A DNA stretch of 64,000 nucleotides from Rhodococcus sp. W8901 (GCF_013348805.1 NZ_CP054690.1:3348001-3412000), one strand, 5' to 3'. Positions 1 through 9,318 are shown, counted from the stretch's first letter. Numbers and translations are program-made. Notes: a model not told the origin generated them from the letters alone.

Positions 1-452
1 GACATCCCGCTGACAATGTTCCACCAGTTGCTGGTGAACGTCGCTGCGGCGAGCAGCTCTCCACCGATATCGGACACCAGAGTCGGCCGAATCACTGTGG
101 CCGCGGCCGTGGCGACCACGACGACCACCGACACGGCCGGAATCAATCTACGTGCCCTGCGAACCCAGAAAGTACGCAGAGGAATGGTTCGTCGTTCCGA
201 GAACAACCCGTGCAACTGATCGGTAATCAGGTAGCCGCTGATCACGAAGAAGATGTCGACGCCGAGAAAGCCACCCGGAAGCCATGTCTCGTCGAGGTGG
301 TACACGAGCACCGCCAGCACCGCCCACGCCCGTACCCCGTCCATCCCCCGCCGGTACCGCCTCCCACCCGACTCGTCCAGACGCGCGGTCGGAATCTCGG
401 CGCCGCCACGACCGTCGACACGGCGGGCGAGCGTTGGTGGCGAAGAATCCAT
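1..452 (-). CDS. Acyltransferase 3 (OafA/YrhL-like) family protein, N-terminal part only
   Basis: The reading frame runs off the window start, so only about the first 150 residues are visible. After a hydrophilic N-terminus it reads VRAWAVLAVLVYH, then GGFLGVDIFFVISGYLIT, then FWVRRARRLIPA. This is the start of membrane acyltransferases that O-acylate surface glycans or lipids, with the His of the first helix and the R-x-R-R-L-x-P motif present. I chose the ATG at 450-452; no clear Shine-Dalgarno precedes it, so the start could differ. It lies about 100 bp downstream of the permease on the same strand and may be co-transcribed. Family certain; substrate unknown. Confidence 0.85.
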   Translation of the reverse strand, partial: MDSSPPTLARRVDGRGGAEIPTARLDESGGRRYRRGMDGVRAWAVLAVLVYHLDETWLPGGFLGVDIFFVISGYLITDQLHGLFSERRTIPLRTFWVRRARRLIPAVSVVVVVATAAATVIRPTLVSDIGGELLAAATFTSNWWNIVSGM

Positions 453-553
453 GAGCACAGAGTTCCGAAGCAGTGTCAGCACCAGATGCGGTCCGTGTCG
501 CAACCGCGTCACAGAACCACCGACCCGGGCACAGGACGGCGCGGCGGAGCAGG

Positions 554-2020
554 CTAGCCCTCCTCGCCGGTCTCTTCTCGGAAGGCTGCAGCGCGTGCCA
601 TTTGCGCGGGCCTGCGGCGCACGATCGCCCACGCCACACCCAGCACGGCGAACCACACCGGGGTGATCAGCAGCGCCTGCAGTGTGTCGTCCTTCTGGGT
701 GAATGCCCAGATCAGGAACAAGAAGAAGGCGAACACCGCGTAACACATGGGGACGCCGCCAGGCATCTTGTACGTGGAGGCCTGGTGCAGGTGCGGACGT
801 CGCTTGCGATAGACGAGGTAGCTGATCAGGATGATCGACCAGACGAACATGAAGCAGAGTGACGCGATGGTCGTGACGAGGGTGAAGGCCGCGATGATCG
901 AGCCACCGACCACGACCATCACGACACCGGCAAGCAGGAACACACCCGAGAGGTACAACGCGTTGGCCGGCACGCGCCGCCGGGTGAGCTTGCCGAACGC
1001 CGCGGGCGCGTCACCTTCCTGCGCGAGCCCGTACACCATCCGTGAGGTCGAGTAGATCCCCGAATTCGCCGAGGACGTCGCAGAGGTCAGCACGACGAAG
1101 TTGATCACCGAAGCGGCAATGCCGAGGCCGGCGAGGGAGAACATTGCCACGAACGGGCTGCGATCTGCGACGATCTCTCGCCACGGCGTAACCGAGATGA
1201 TCACGGTGAGCGCGACCACGTAGAACAGCATCATACGAACCGGGATCGAGTTGATGGCCTTCGGAAGGTTCTTCTCCGGGTCCTTGGCCTCGGCAGCGGT
1301 GGTGCCGACGAGTTCGATACCGACGAACGCGAAGGTCGCGATCTGGAATCCGGCAACGAAGCCCATGATGCCGGTCGGGAAGAAGCCACCGTCGTTCCAC
1401 AGATTGGCGAAGGACGCCTCGGCGCCGCCGGGGGCGATGAAATGAGTGAAGACCATTGCCAGTCCGACGACGATCAAACCGACGATGGCAATGATCTTGA
1501 TCAGCGCGAACCAGAACTCAGTTTCTCCGAATGCCTTGACGCTGGGCAGATTCAATCCGATGAGGAGGGCCACCGAGACGAGCGCCGGGATCCACAGCGG
1601 CAACGACCCCCACCAGTACGAGACGTAGCCCGCAATGGCGATGACATCCGCGATACCGGTGACGATCCAACAGAACCAGTAGGTCCACCCGGTGAAGAAG
1701 CCGGCCCACGGGCCGAGTAGATCGGAGGCAAAATCCGCGAACGATTTGTACGATGTGTTGGAGAGCAACAACTCCCCCATCGCGCGCATGACGAAGAACA
1801 GCATCGTGCCGATGATCGTGTACACGAAGATCACCGACGGACCCGCGAGGGAGATCGTCTTGCCGGACCCCATGAACAGGCCGGTGCCGATCGCCCCGCC
1901 GATCGCGATCAGCTGGATATGACGATTGGACAATTGCCGGGACAGTCCCGGCGGGTGTGACTCGTCGGCTGCGACAGCAACTGGCGTCGCAGCGACGCGG
2001 GGCTCGGTGTACTCGGACAC
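554..2020 (-). CDS. cycA: APC-family amino-acid permease, CycA-like (D-Ala/D-Ser/Gly importer)
   Basis: A 488-residue protein with about twelve hydrophobic segments and the APC N-terminal signature LSNRHIQLIAIGGAIGTGLF, followed by GSGKTISLAGPSVIF as in the CycA/AnsP group. These are cytoplasmic-membrane amino acid:H+ symporters. The GTG start at 2018-2020 is supported by AAGGAG six bases upstream (2026-2031); the frame stays open further upstream but without a ribosome site. It is divergent from a D-amino-acid dehydrogenase gene about 600 bp away, and near pucR and ridA-like genes. That context favours D-alanine, D-serine or glycine uptake. Substrate is inferred from family and neighbours. 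Confidence 0.85.
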   Translation of the reverse strand: MSEYTEPRVAATPVAVAADESHPPGLSRQLSNRHIQLIAIGGAIGTGLFMGSGKTISLAGPSVIFVYTIIGTMLFFVMRAMGELLLSNTSYKSFADFASDLLGPWAGFFTGWTYWFCWIVTGIADVIAIAGYVSYWWGSLPLWIPALVSVALLIGLNLPSVKAFGETEFWFALIKIIAIVGLIVVGLAMVFTHFIAPGGAEASFANLWNDGGFFPTGIMGFVAGFQIATFAFVGIELVGTTAAEAKDPEKNLPKAINSIPVRMMLFYVVALTVIISVTPWREIVADRSPFVAMFSLAGLGIAASVINFVVLTSATSSANSGIYSTSRMVYGLAQEGDAPAAFGKLTRRRVPANALYLSGVFLLAGVVMVVVGGSIIAAFTLVTTIASLCFMFVWSIILISYLVYRKRRPHLHQASTYKMPGGVPMCYAVFAFFLFLIWAFTQKDDTLQALLITPVWFAVLGVAWAIVRRRPAQMARAAAFREETGEEG

Positions 2021-2628
2021 AGGTACTCCTTGCTTCGGATGGATGCGGCACAACGACGATTGGTGGCCTGCGCATGGCACCCACACGGTTCGGTTCGACT
2101 GGGCGGGATCGATCGCGACCGGGATGTCGCACGAGCAAGAGGTGGGCTGCCCCAGCAGTCACATCGACGCTCCGAGCGCCCCAGCGCTGTGCCGCGGATC
2201 ACACTGTAAGGGTGGATGAGGCGCGGCGCAACGGTCACGCCTTCGCCGAGGGCACCGTGCCGCACCGCAACACCGCACCAACCATCCGACACCCGTGCGT
2301 CAAATGCACTGCACACCAGCGCTTCAAGATGCCCGTCGATTTCCGGGACCCGGGAGCGCAAGGCCATTCAGCGGTTCCCGTCGACATGCGCACCTGCCGA
2401 ACATTGCGACGACGATCAACTCCGAGCAGACAACCGCGGACACAGGGAACGTGCATGGAGCGCCAGCCCGCCACAACGGCCATCGACGGCATCGCCGCTG
2501 TTCAGGGCATCGATTGTGCTGTCAGCACTGGCTGCCGACGAAGTATTGGAGCGACAGCACGGTGACTCGCCGCCCTTTCACCCAGATGATCGTGTGACGG
2601 CAAACACGTTTCGAGAAGAGGTGCGTTC
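2021..2628. promoter_or_regulatory. Divergent intergenic region between the permease and dehydrogenase genes
   Basis: About 600 bp with no convincing gene on either strand; the short open frames here lack ribosome sites and recognisable sequence. It must carry the promoters of both divergent genes and is the likely binding region for the nearby PucR-type regulator. I could not define an operator by eye. A glycine riboswitch in front of the permease was considered but no characteristic core was seen. Confidence 0.4.
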
Positions 2629-3885
2629 ATGAGGCTCTGCCCAACGACTCCACAGCGGGTCTGCATCGTCGGTGCGGGGATGGTCGGGTTGTCCACGGCA
2701 TGGTTCCTGCAGGAACGGGGTGTCGAGGTTACAGTGCTCGACCGCAAGGGAATTGCGGCCGGGGCGTCGTGGGGTAACGCCGGGTGGATCACCCCCGGAA
2801 TCAGCACTCCATTGCCCGAGCCGGCGGTGCTGCGGTACGGGGTTCGTGCGGTGCTCAGCCCATCCTCGCCGGTGTACGTACCGCCGACATTGAACCCTCG
2901 TTTGATTCGTTTTCTCGCGTCATTCGCCCGGCACAGCACCGCGGCGCGGTGGCGTGTCGCGATGGAGGCCCTGGTCGGGATCAACCAAGGCGCACTGTCC
3001 GCGTTCGACGAACTAGCGGACGGCGGCGTACAGGCGAGGGCACACGAGGCGAAATCCTTTCTGGCAGCGTATCGGACACCGGCGGAGCGCACTGTCCTGC
3101 TCGAGGAAATCGAGCACATTCGTGCAGCCGGTCAGGGAATCGAGTTCGACGTCCTGTCGGGTGACGACGCACGCGGGGTGGAGCCGTCGTTGTCCGACGA
3201 AGTCGGCGCCGCGATCCGACTGCATGGTCAGCGGTTCATGAACCCCGGCGAGTTCGTGCACAGCCTCGCGGATGCGATCCGAGAGCGCGGGGGCACGATC
3301 TGTGAGGGCGTTGACGTCAACGGTGTCTTCGATGACGGTAGCGCCGTTCGGATTTCAGCCCCCACAGGTGATGTGGGACAGTTCGACGCCCTGGTACTCG
3401 CGACCGGAACATGGCTCGGCGACATTGCGCGCGACTTCGGCGTCCGCATACCCGTGCAGGCCGGTCGTGGATACAGCTTCAGTGTCGCGATCGACCACGT
3501 TCCTGCAGGCCCGGTCTACTTCCCGGCACAGCGGGTGGCATGTACGCCACTCGGAGATCGTTTGCGGGTGGCCGGGATGATGGAGTTCAAGACACCCGAC
3601 GCTGCACTGGATCGGCGGCGGATCGCGGCGATCGTGGAGGCCGCGCGACCTCTGTTGCGGGGCGCCGATCTCAACGCGCGTCGCGACGAATGGGTCGGTT
3701 CACGTCCGTGCACGCCGGATGGCCTGCCGGTGATCGGAGCAACCCGCTCGCCCCGCGTGTTCGCCGCAGGCGGTCACGGTATGTGGGGTATCACCCTCGG
3801 GCCGGCGACGGGACGTCTGCTCGCGGAGACGATCACCACCGGCCGAACAGCGACCGAGCTCGCACCGTTCGATCCGCTCCGGTGA
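2629..3885 (+). CDS. dadA: D-amino-acid dehydrogenase, FAD-dependent (DadA-like)
   Basis: A 418-residue protein of usual DadA length. The N-terminus has the Rossmann FAD motif VGAGMVGLSTAW (GxGxxG at residues 15-20) with an acidic residue ending the second strand (VTVLD). The substrate-binding DAO fold follows, and the C-terminus has PDGLPVIGA and GHGMWGITLGPATG, typical of DadA. The enzyme oxidises D-amino acids to 2-oxo acids and ammonia at the membrane, passing electrons to the respiratory chain. AGAGG lies a few bases before the ATG. The flanking permease, PucR regulator and RidA-type protein support D-amino-acid catabolism. Glycine or another secondary amine as substrate cannot be excluded. 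Confidence 0.85.
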   Translation: MRLCPTTPQRVCIVGAGMVGLSTAWFLQERGVEVTVLDRKGIAAGASWGNAGWITPGISTPLPEPAVLRYGVRAVLSPSSPVYVPPTLNPRLIRFLASFARHSTAARWRVAMEALVGINQGALSAFDELADGGVQARAHEAKSFLAAYRTPAERTVLLEEIEHIRAAGQGIEFDVLSGDDARGVEPSLSDEVGAAIRLHGQRFMNPGEFVHSLADAIRERGGTICEGVDVNGVFDDGSAVRISAPTGDVGQFDALVLATGTWLGDIARDFGVRIPVQAGRGYSFSVAIDHVPAGPVYFPAQRVACTPLGDRLRVAGMMEFKTPDAALDRRRIAAIVEAARPLLRGADLNARRDEWVGSRPCTPDGLPVIGATRSPRVFAAGGHGMWGITLGPATGRLLAETITTGRTATELAPFDPLR

Positions 3886-4000
3886 CCGGATCAGTTGTGG
3901 AGGTGGAGACTCCCCGGCGGCCCAGCGCATCGATCTCGGTCCGTCGATTCCCGACAAACGAGCGATACTGTGGAAGTGCGACTGCGCATGGCGGGTCCCA

Positions 4001-4025
4001 GGAGACTCGGCACGGCCGAGTCTCC
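4001..4025 (+). promoter_or_regulatory. Perfect 11-bp hairpin in front of the pucR-type gene
   Basis: GGAGACTCGGC (4001-4011) and its exact complement (4015-4025) enclose a 3-nt loop. There is no T-run, so it is not a standard intrinsic terminator. It ends about 20 bp before the start codon at 4046, just ahead of the ribosome site (CGAGGAG, about 4033-4039). It could end dadA transcription, act as an operator, or be a leader structure limiting translation of the regulator. Confidence 0.6.
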
Positions 4026-4045
4026 TCCGTCACCGAGGAGAACCG

Positions 4046-5689
4046 ATGATCAACGTCAGCGCCTTGATCGACTCGCTGGGCGGGGCCCTTCTTCGCCCGA
4101 TCGTCTCCGGTCAGCGCGATCAGATCCACGACGTCACCCTCGCCGATGCCGACGACACATCCTTCGACCACCCCGGCAGCCTCGTCCTGGGTTTCGGAGT
4201 CGACTGCGCGGCCGCCGCTGTCGAACTCATTGATCGAGCAGTCCGCGCCGAGGCCTGTGCCGTGGTCCTCAAGGCACCCTTGGCCGAGGACCCGGGCGTG
4301 GCCGGCCCGGCCGCCGAGCTCGGCGTCGGTCTGATCGAACTGCAACCGCAGGCCTCGTGGACGCATCTGGTGTGGTTGACACGCAGCATCCTCGATCACT
4401 CCACGACGCTCGCACGATCCGAGATCCAGCACGATCCCAGCAACTACGGTGAACTGTTCGCCTTCGCCGACGCCGCAGCGGCCACCATCTCCGCACCCGT
4501 CACCATCGAGGACGCCCATTCGCGGGTGCTCGCCTACTCCGAACTCCAGGACACCGCCGACCCTGCCCGCATCTCCACCATCGTCGGACGCCGCGTCCCG
4601 GAGCCAATCGTGCGGCACTTTCGGTCCCGAGGAGTGTTCCGACGACTGCAGTCATCCGACGAGCCGATCTGGGTCGACGCTGGTCCCGACGGCGTACTTC
4701 CGCGGTTGATCATCCCTATCCGCGCCGGACGAGAACTCCTCGGCTCCATCTGGGCCGTCGATCCCGGACCTCTCCCCGATGACCAGGTCCACGAACTGAC
4801 CCGTACCGCATCGGTGGTAGCGCTGCACCTCCTGCGTCTGCGCGCGCAGTCCGGCGCCGCACGCAGAATGACCGTCGACCGTCTCCGCGCGGGACTGCTC
4901 AGCCCAGACAACACAACGGACCTGCGGTTGCCGCCCGGCCCGTGGCGCGTCGTCGCATTTGCCGACGCTGCCACCGAAGCGCAACCGGAGTACCGGCTAC
5001 ACCTGTGGGAGTCGGTCATGACGCGCTACGGCTGGCCCCAACCACTGCTCACCTCAATCGAAGGCACTCCGATGGCCGTGGTCACCGACACGGGGTCTGC
5101 ACGCACCGCAGGGAGCTGGGCGTGGCTCCAGGCATTGGCCGACGACACGTACGCGTACGACAACACCGTGTCGATCCTCGCCGGGCGACCCGCACACACG
5201 ACACACGATCTTTCCCGATCATGCGCGGAGGCAACCGAACTCATTTCACTGGCCCGGAAAGGACGGGCCGCTACACCGTCGACGACGTATGAGGAATCCT
5301 GGCATGAAGTCGTAATCGCACGAACTCACGCGGCACTGCTCACGGAACCACCGCTCGGCGCAGGACCTATCCAGCCCTTGGTCGACCACGACGCTGAACG
5401 AGCAACCGATTACGTCACAACCCTGGCCGCGTTCCTCGTGCACTACGGCGAACCGAAGCGTGCCGCACAGTCGCTCCATATCCACCCGAACACGTTGCGC
5501 TACAGAATCAAGCAGATAACCGACCTCATCGGACTCGACTTGATGGACGCCAGGCTCCGCCTGGCCATCGCGGTCCATCTGACGTCCATCCTGGATGCCG
5601 CCGACAGCGCCGCCTCCGTTTCTCCTGAAGAGGCTGCCGTAGAACCACTTCCGGACGAACAGCCGACCAGCGACGATCGTCAGTGTTGA
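4046..5689 (+). CDS. PucR-family transcriptional regulator
   Basis: A 547-residue regulator. The last 70 residues hold the PucR C-terminal helix-turn-helix: YGEPKRAAQSLHIHPNTLRY followed by RIKQI. The N-terminal half contains a purine-catabolism/GAF-like sensing region (for example PVTIEDAHSRVLAYSE near residue 150). Members are usually one-component activators of neighbouring catabolic genes. The start is fixed by GAGGAG about 6 nt before the ATG. The gene follows dadA by about 160 bp and precedes ridA, so it probably controls the permease, dadA and ridA genes in response to a D-amino acid or its product. The effector is inferred. Confidence 0.88.
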   Translation: MINVSALIDSLGGALLRPIVSGQRDQIHDVTLADADDTSFDHPGSLVLGFGVDCAAAAVELIDRAVRAEACAVVLKAPLAEDPGVAGPAAELGVGLIELQPQASWTHLVWLTRSILDHSTTLARSEIQHDPSNYGELFAFADAAAATISAPVTIEDAHSRVLAYSELQDTADPARISTIVGRRVPEPIVRHFRSRGVFRRLQSSDEPIWVDAGPDGVLPRLIIPIRAGRELLGSIWAVDPGPLPDDQVHELTRTASVVALHLLRLRAQSGAARRMTVDRLRAGLLSPDNTTDLRLPPGPWRVVAFADAATEAQPEYRLHLWESVMTRYGWPQPLLTSIEGTPMAVVTDTGSARTAGSWAWLQALADDTYAYDNTVSILAGRPAHTTHDLSRSCAEATELISLARKGRAATPSTTYEESWHEVVIARTHAALLTEPPLGAGPIQPLVDHDAERATDYVTTLAAFLVHYGEPKRAAQSLHIHPNTLRYRIKQITDLIGLDLMDARLRLAIAVHLTSILDAADSAASVSPEEAAVEPLPDEQPTSDDRQC

Positions 5690-5763
5690 TCGGCTAGCCG
5701 GCATTTCCTATCTCTTTCCAACCATCACCAAGATCCGAATCCGACAACCCAGGGAGCGCAACT

Positions 5764-6291
5764 ATGTCCTCGACACCACCCACCGCAACCACGCCCGACG
5801 CGGGTTCGAACTCGGAATCGGACGCGGACCCGTCGATGTCGTGGGCGGACATCCTCACCGAGTTGGGGTACGCGTTACCGGCGACCACAGCACCGATAGG
5901 TGCGTATGTGCCGGCCGTTCGGACCGGCAACCTGGTGTACACGTCTGGCCAACTGCCTGTGGTAGACGGTGTGATCGAACGGACGGGCAAGGTCGGCCGC
6001 GACGTTTCAGTGGCGGACGCATCGAGCGCCGCTGAGATCTGCACGCTGAATGCGCTCGCTGCGATCGATGCTCTCGTCGGTCTCGACGCGGTCGTGCGAA
6101 TCGTCAAGGTGGTCGGATTTGTCGCGTCCGCAAACGATTTCGCCGGCCAGCCAGACGTCGTCAACGGGGCATCGAATCTGCTGGCAAATGTATTCGGCAA
6201 CGCCGGTGCACATGCTCGATCGGCAGTCGGCGTCGCGGAACTACCTTTGAATGCACCCGTCGAAGTTGAACTCGTCGTCGAGGTGGCCTGA
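5764..6291 (+). CDS. RidA/YjgF/UK114-family protein
   Basis: A 175-residue protein with a RidA-like chorismate-mutase fold: SWADILTELGYALP, then RTGNLVYTSGQLPVVDG and a C-terminal AHARSAVGVAELPLNAPVEV. The Arg in that last motif corresponds to the RidA residue that holds the carboxylate of an enamine/imine. Members hydrolyse reactive imines such as 2-aminoacrylate from amino-acid oxidation. It is about 20 residues longer at the N-terminus than this subgroup usually is; that extension is Ser/Thr/Asp-rich. GGGAG precedes the ATG. Position downstream of dadA fits removal of imines formed by the dehydrogenase. Confidence 0.88.
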   Translation: MSSTPPTATTPDAGSNSESDADPSMSWADILTELGYALPATTAPIGAYVPAVRTGNLVYTSGQLPVVDGVIERTGKVGRDVSVADASSAAEICTLNALAAIDALVGLDAVVRIVKVVGFVASANDFAGQPDVVNGASNLLANVFGNAGAHARSAVGVAELPLNAPVEVELVVEVA

Positions 6292-6360
6292 CCACGAATA
6301 CGGAAGGATGGCGGTGGTCGCGACAGTCGTCAGTCTGACACATACCCCCGAAACGACAAC

Positions 6361-6394
6361 AGCCCCGAGCCGACCCGAGTTTCAGGTCGGGGCT
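6361..6394 (+). terminator. Hairpin downstream of the ridA-like gene
   Basis: AGCCCCGA (6361-6368) pairs with TCGGGGCT (6387-6394); an alternative inner pairing CCGACC/GGTCGG (6370-6375/6385-6390) overlaps it. The structure starts 70 bp after the stop codon and is GC-rich without a long T-run. It may end the dadA-pucR-ridA transcription region. Confidence 0.45.
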
Positions 6395-6731
6395 TGATCC
6401 CATCGGAGAGTGACTCGCGATGGACATCGGACGTAGAACCCTTGTCGCAGCGGTCGGCCCGATTGTGTCGTCCTGCCTGGGCGGGGCGCTGGCGCCGGAG
6501 GGCCCCTGCCTGGGCAGCCACACCGGCTACGGGGCGACTGTACGAACACGACAGCCTCGGCCTGTGGCAGCATCCGTCGGCAGTCGAAGCGGTACTCGCC
6601 GAATGTGTTGCTCTGCGGGTGCGGAGACACAGTTCGTTTCTGCTCGCGGGCCTGTATCGCCGTAGTGTCCTGTCCATACCGTTCAGAAGGTGATCACGCG
6701 GCCCTGCCCAATCCGGATCCGGAGGCTCACC

Positions 6732-7286
6732 ATGACCCATCCGACGTCGACCAAGACGGCGACACGACGTATGACAGAGACGCGGCGCAGTCCCTGCCGC
6801 AGCTGCGGCTGAGTCTCCCCGCGGTCCAGCACAACGTCGATCTCATGGCGGCGTGGTGCCGCGACCGCGGCGTCGAGCTGTGCCCGCGCATCAAGACGAC
6901 GATGACCCGGCCCATCGTCCAGAGACAGCTGGACGCCGGCGCGTGGGGCGTCACGGTCGCCACGGTTCGTCAAGCCTCCATTGCCCTCGAATGGGGGCGC
7001 TGCCAATCCACTGAGGGTCCTCGTCGACGTCGGGACCCCGGGCGGGCGAACCGGAGTCCGGGACGCCCCGGCGGCGCTGGGCCTCGCCCGGGAGTGTGAG
7101 AACGCGCCGGGAATCGCCCTCGCGGGCGTCGCGGGGTACGAGGGCGTTCGCCCCAACCGGCGGGACGCGGACATCGTCGCGCAGGTCGATGCGCATTGCC
7201 GGGAGACGGTGGACGCCTTCCGCGCGGTGTCGCCGTGGATCCAGACCGACAGCGCCCTACGGGGGGAACTTCGGATCATCGCGTGA
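6732..7286 (+). pseudogene. Decayed D-threonine aldolase / D-serine dehydratase-like gene
   Basis: Two adjacent frames together resemble the alanine-racemase-N fold of D-threonine aldolase/D-serine dehydratase. The first (to about 6990) reads LRLSLPAVQHNVDLMAAWC then CPRIKTTMTRPIVQRQLDAG, where the Lys of the IKT motif is the expected PLP lysine. The second (about 7003-7286) reads PLRVLVDVGTPGGRTGV and GLARECENAPGIALAGVAGY. About 50 residues normally between these blocks are missing, the frame shifts, and the protein stops at less than half the family length (about 370). It was probably the D-amino-acid lyase of this locus. The N-terminal limit is uncertain. Confidence 0.75.
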
Positions 7287-7875
7287 TGCGCATAGTGATC
7301 AGCGAGTTGTGTTGAAGGCAAGCTGATTTCGACATGCTGGGCAACCGCTCGGTCGGTTCGGTGGCGCGCTGCTTGGCTGCGATCGCAGCCCGCAGTCGTC
7401 CATGCCGTCGTCGGAGACGTAGCGTCGAGTGACTCGCCGCTCGTCGTGTTGTTCGATGACAATGACTGTCACCAATGGAGGACGCGGCCGTGGGGAAAGA
7501 TCTCCACGACGTCGGCTCTGAGTTGATCTCCTTGGACGGCAAACTCTGCGGCGCCGACCCCTCCCGCATCGTGGGATCATCCGTTTCTGAAATTCACTTC
7601 TTGCAGATTCGCCTGCCGAATCCTGACATCTTGCGACTTTCGGATCGCAAGTGCTCGTCGACACCTTCAATATGGTCGGTCGTTCGTTTGCAATTTCTTC
7701 TGATTTATGAAGACCTGCAACAGAGTTCGCAAACGAAAGTGACCGCCAGCGCCCGCTGTCCTATCCTTTCCAGGTCGCCCTCCCCCGGGGTGACGTTCGT
7801 GGCTCCATTCCCCCAGCGTGGTGTCACATGGGTGGCGCTTCTCGCTTCCGAGAGTGCAGGCACCACCCTTCTATC

Positions 7876-7920
7876 GACTGATCGCCCTGCCACCGGCGTG
7901 ACCAGGCGGGGCGATCAGTC
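7876..7920. repeat. Long stem-loop, 16-bp stem
   Basis: The arms at 7876-7891 (GACTGATCGCCCTGCC) and 7905-7920 are complementary with a single G-T pair and enclose a 13-nt loop. No T-run follows on either strand. No gene is close upstream; the small membrane-protein gene starts 140 bp later. It could be an old terminator, a leader structure or a mobile-element end. Confidence 0.6.
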
Positions 7921-8061
7921 CACAAGGGCCGCCCCTGGCTGCCGTTGGCGTCCCGTCCAGCGAGCTGTGCCGCATAGGACTGCTTGCAACACAGGGCGAA
8001 GCGGGCGGTTGCGCAAGTATCGACCCGATCCACCCGATCTGAACCCGAGAGGCGGACCGAA

Positions 8062-8211
8062 GTGTTCACGACAGTCGTCGTCCTGGCTGCTCTCGTCCTG
8101 GCTGTCGGCGGTGTCGTCATGGTGGTGATCGCTGCACCCCGCAACCGGAGCCCAGGTCCACGTTCAGCAAGACGAACCGGAGACGAATCTCCCGAGATCG
8201 ACGACAGGTAG
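8062..8211 (+). CDS. Small single-pass membrane protein, unknown function
   Basis: A 49-residue frame starting with GTG at 8062, preceded by GAGAGGCGG. The first 25 residues form one hydrophobic helix (VVVLAALVLAVGGVVMVVIA), followed by a short basic and then acidic tail. I do not recognise a family. The hydrophobic stretch plus the ribosome site favour a real gene over chance, but it stands alone inside decayed DNA and could be a gene fragment. Confidence 0.4.
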   Translation: MFTTVVVLAALVLAVGGVVMVVIAAPRNRSPGPRSARRTGDESPEIDDR

Positions 8212-8488
8212 TAGCTCGCGCCGGGTCGTCGAAGGCGGTCAAGAGCTCGGGCCCAGACCAGGATAGGTATACAAACAGGTAATAGTGCCGTAGTCCCTGA
8301 GCCGCCGATAGGTCAAGCTGAGGTAGTCCTGATCAGCCCGACTTCGACGAGGGTGAGGAACGATGAACGGCGGACTCGAGGCATTCTTGACCTTGGTCGT
8401 CTGCAAGTGGCGCTTCGCCTCGATCGGCCGAGGTCGTAGGCAGTCAATCCTTTGGGCCCCACTGCCGCATCGACCGGAAAGGCGGCTG

Positions 8489-8513
8489 TACGAGTATGAC
8501 AGCCTCGGCTTGT
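8489..8513. repeat. Diverged repeat of the segment at 6541-6565
   Basis: The 25 bases here match 6541-6565 at all but a few positions, and the differences fall mostly at third codon positions of a plus-strand frame reading LYE(Y/H)DSLGL. Both copies lie in non-coding debris, so they look like remnants of the same gene or mobile element. The parent element was not identified. A 50-residue plus-strand frame (8363-8515) with a GAGGAA site ends in this motif; I do not call it a gene. Confidence 0.4.
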
Positions 8514-8689
8514 AGCGGCGCCTCACGATGCCCGCGTGACGAACTTCTCGACGTATCAGATGTTACGTGCCGATTGAGACCCGCCTTTTGCTGACCCAGC
8601 CTGTCGGGAGCGTGGATGATGTTGTGCTTCGGCCTCCAAAGCGTTTGTGAGGACAGCCTGCTGGTCCGATCGGCGCCCGCGCCGCCTCG

Positions 8690-8785
8690 GCGCGCCAAGT
8701 TGGTCTAGTTCGGCGCAGACCGCACGCAGGGACCATCGGTAGGCCCAGGCGTTGTCGGTGATCAGCCGACCCCGCTGACGCTACC
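8690..8785 (-). pseudogene. Relic of an IS481-family transposase
   Basis: The minus strand reads RLITDNAWAYRWSLRAVCAE then LD. This matches the integrase-core segment around the second catalytic Asp (TDN-x-W-A-Y) of IS481-type transposases. The frame continues into unrelated sequence and lacks both the N-terminal helix-turn-helix and the catalytic Glu region. Confidence 0.6.
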
Positions 8786-9318
8786 GATATTCCATAGCTG
8801 TCGCAGGACCGCTCTCACCACAATTGTGTCGAACATTTGATTCACAGACCGGACTGAAGGTCGGGAACCTGGCGTCAGCTGGATGTTCCTGAAACTCGAC
8901 GCGCAGACCGGGCATCACGCGGTGTTGGCCACGGACCCACGCGAATGTCCACTGGCCAGAGTCCAACGCAATGATCGTCATCCTGCACGGAGCGGGCTGC
9001 CGCGTGCGCGGCGTCTCTTGGATTGGCCGAAGGGCCACGACCGTGCCCTTCTTCGATGGGTTCCAGGTGGCGTGCAGGTCGGCTACTGGTTGCAGGTTCT
9101 CGCCAGGCATCTAGGTCGCTCCCTGAGGTGGGCTGTTCGAGCAGATCCACCCTGTCGCACCCGGACAGAAAACCGCACCGGTAGAAATACCTGGTTAGGT
9201 ACCTATATCGGCACTCGACGCAATGAGTCCGCGTCGGGTACCAACAGTGTTGCGACGGCCCCTTGAAACCGCCTGCTTCGGGGAGAGGCGTTTCGTCGTT
9301 CTCGGGTCACTGCGTCGG

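Noticed and set aside
2021-2230. Possible glycine riboswitch before the permease
   Set aside because: The CycA-type gene invites it, but no typical core or tandem aptamer pattern could be seen by eye.
7475-8128. 217-codon plus-strand open frame
   Set aside because: No ribosome site, no recognisable domain and mixed composition; it spans the stem-loop at 7876-7920.
8875-9150. Minus-strand frame that might be another transposase piece
   Set aside because: It contains GQWTFAWVRGQ-like sequence, but I could not match it to a family with any confidence.
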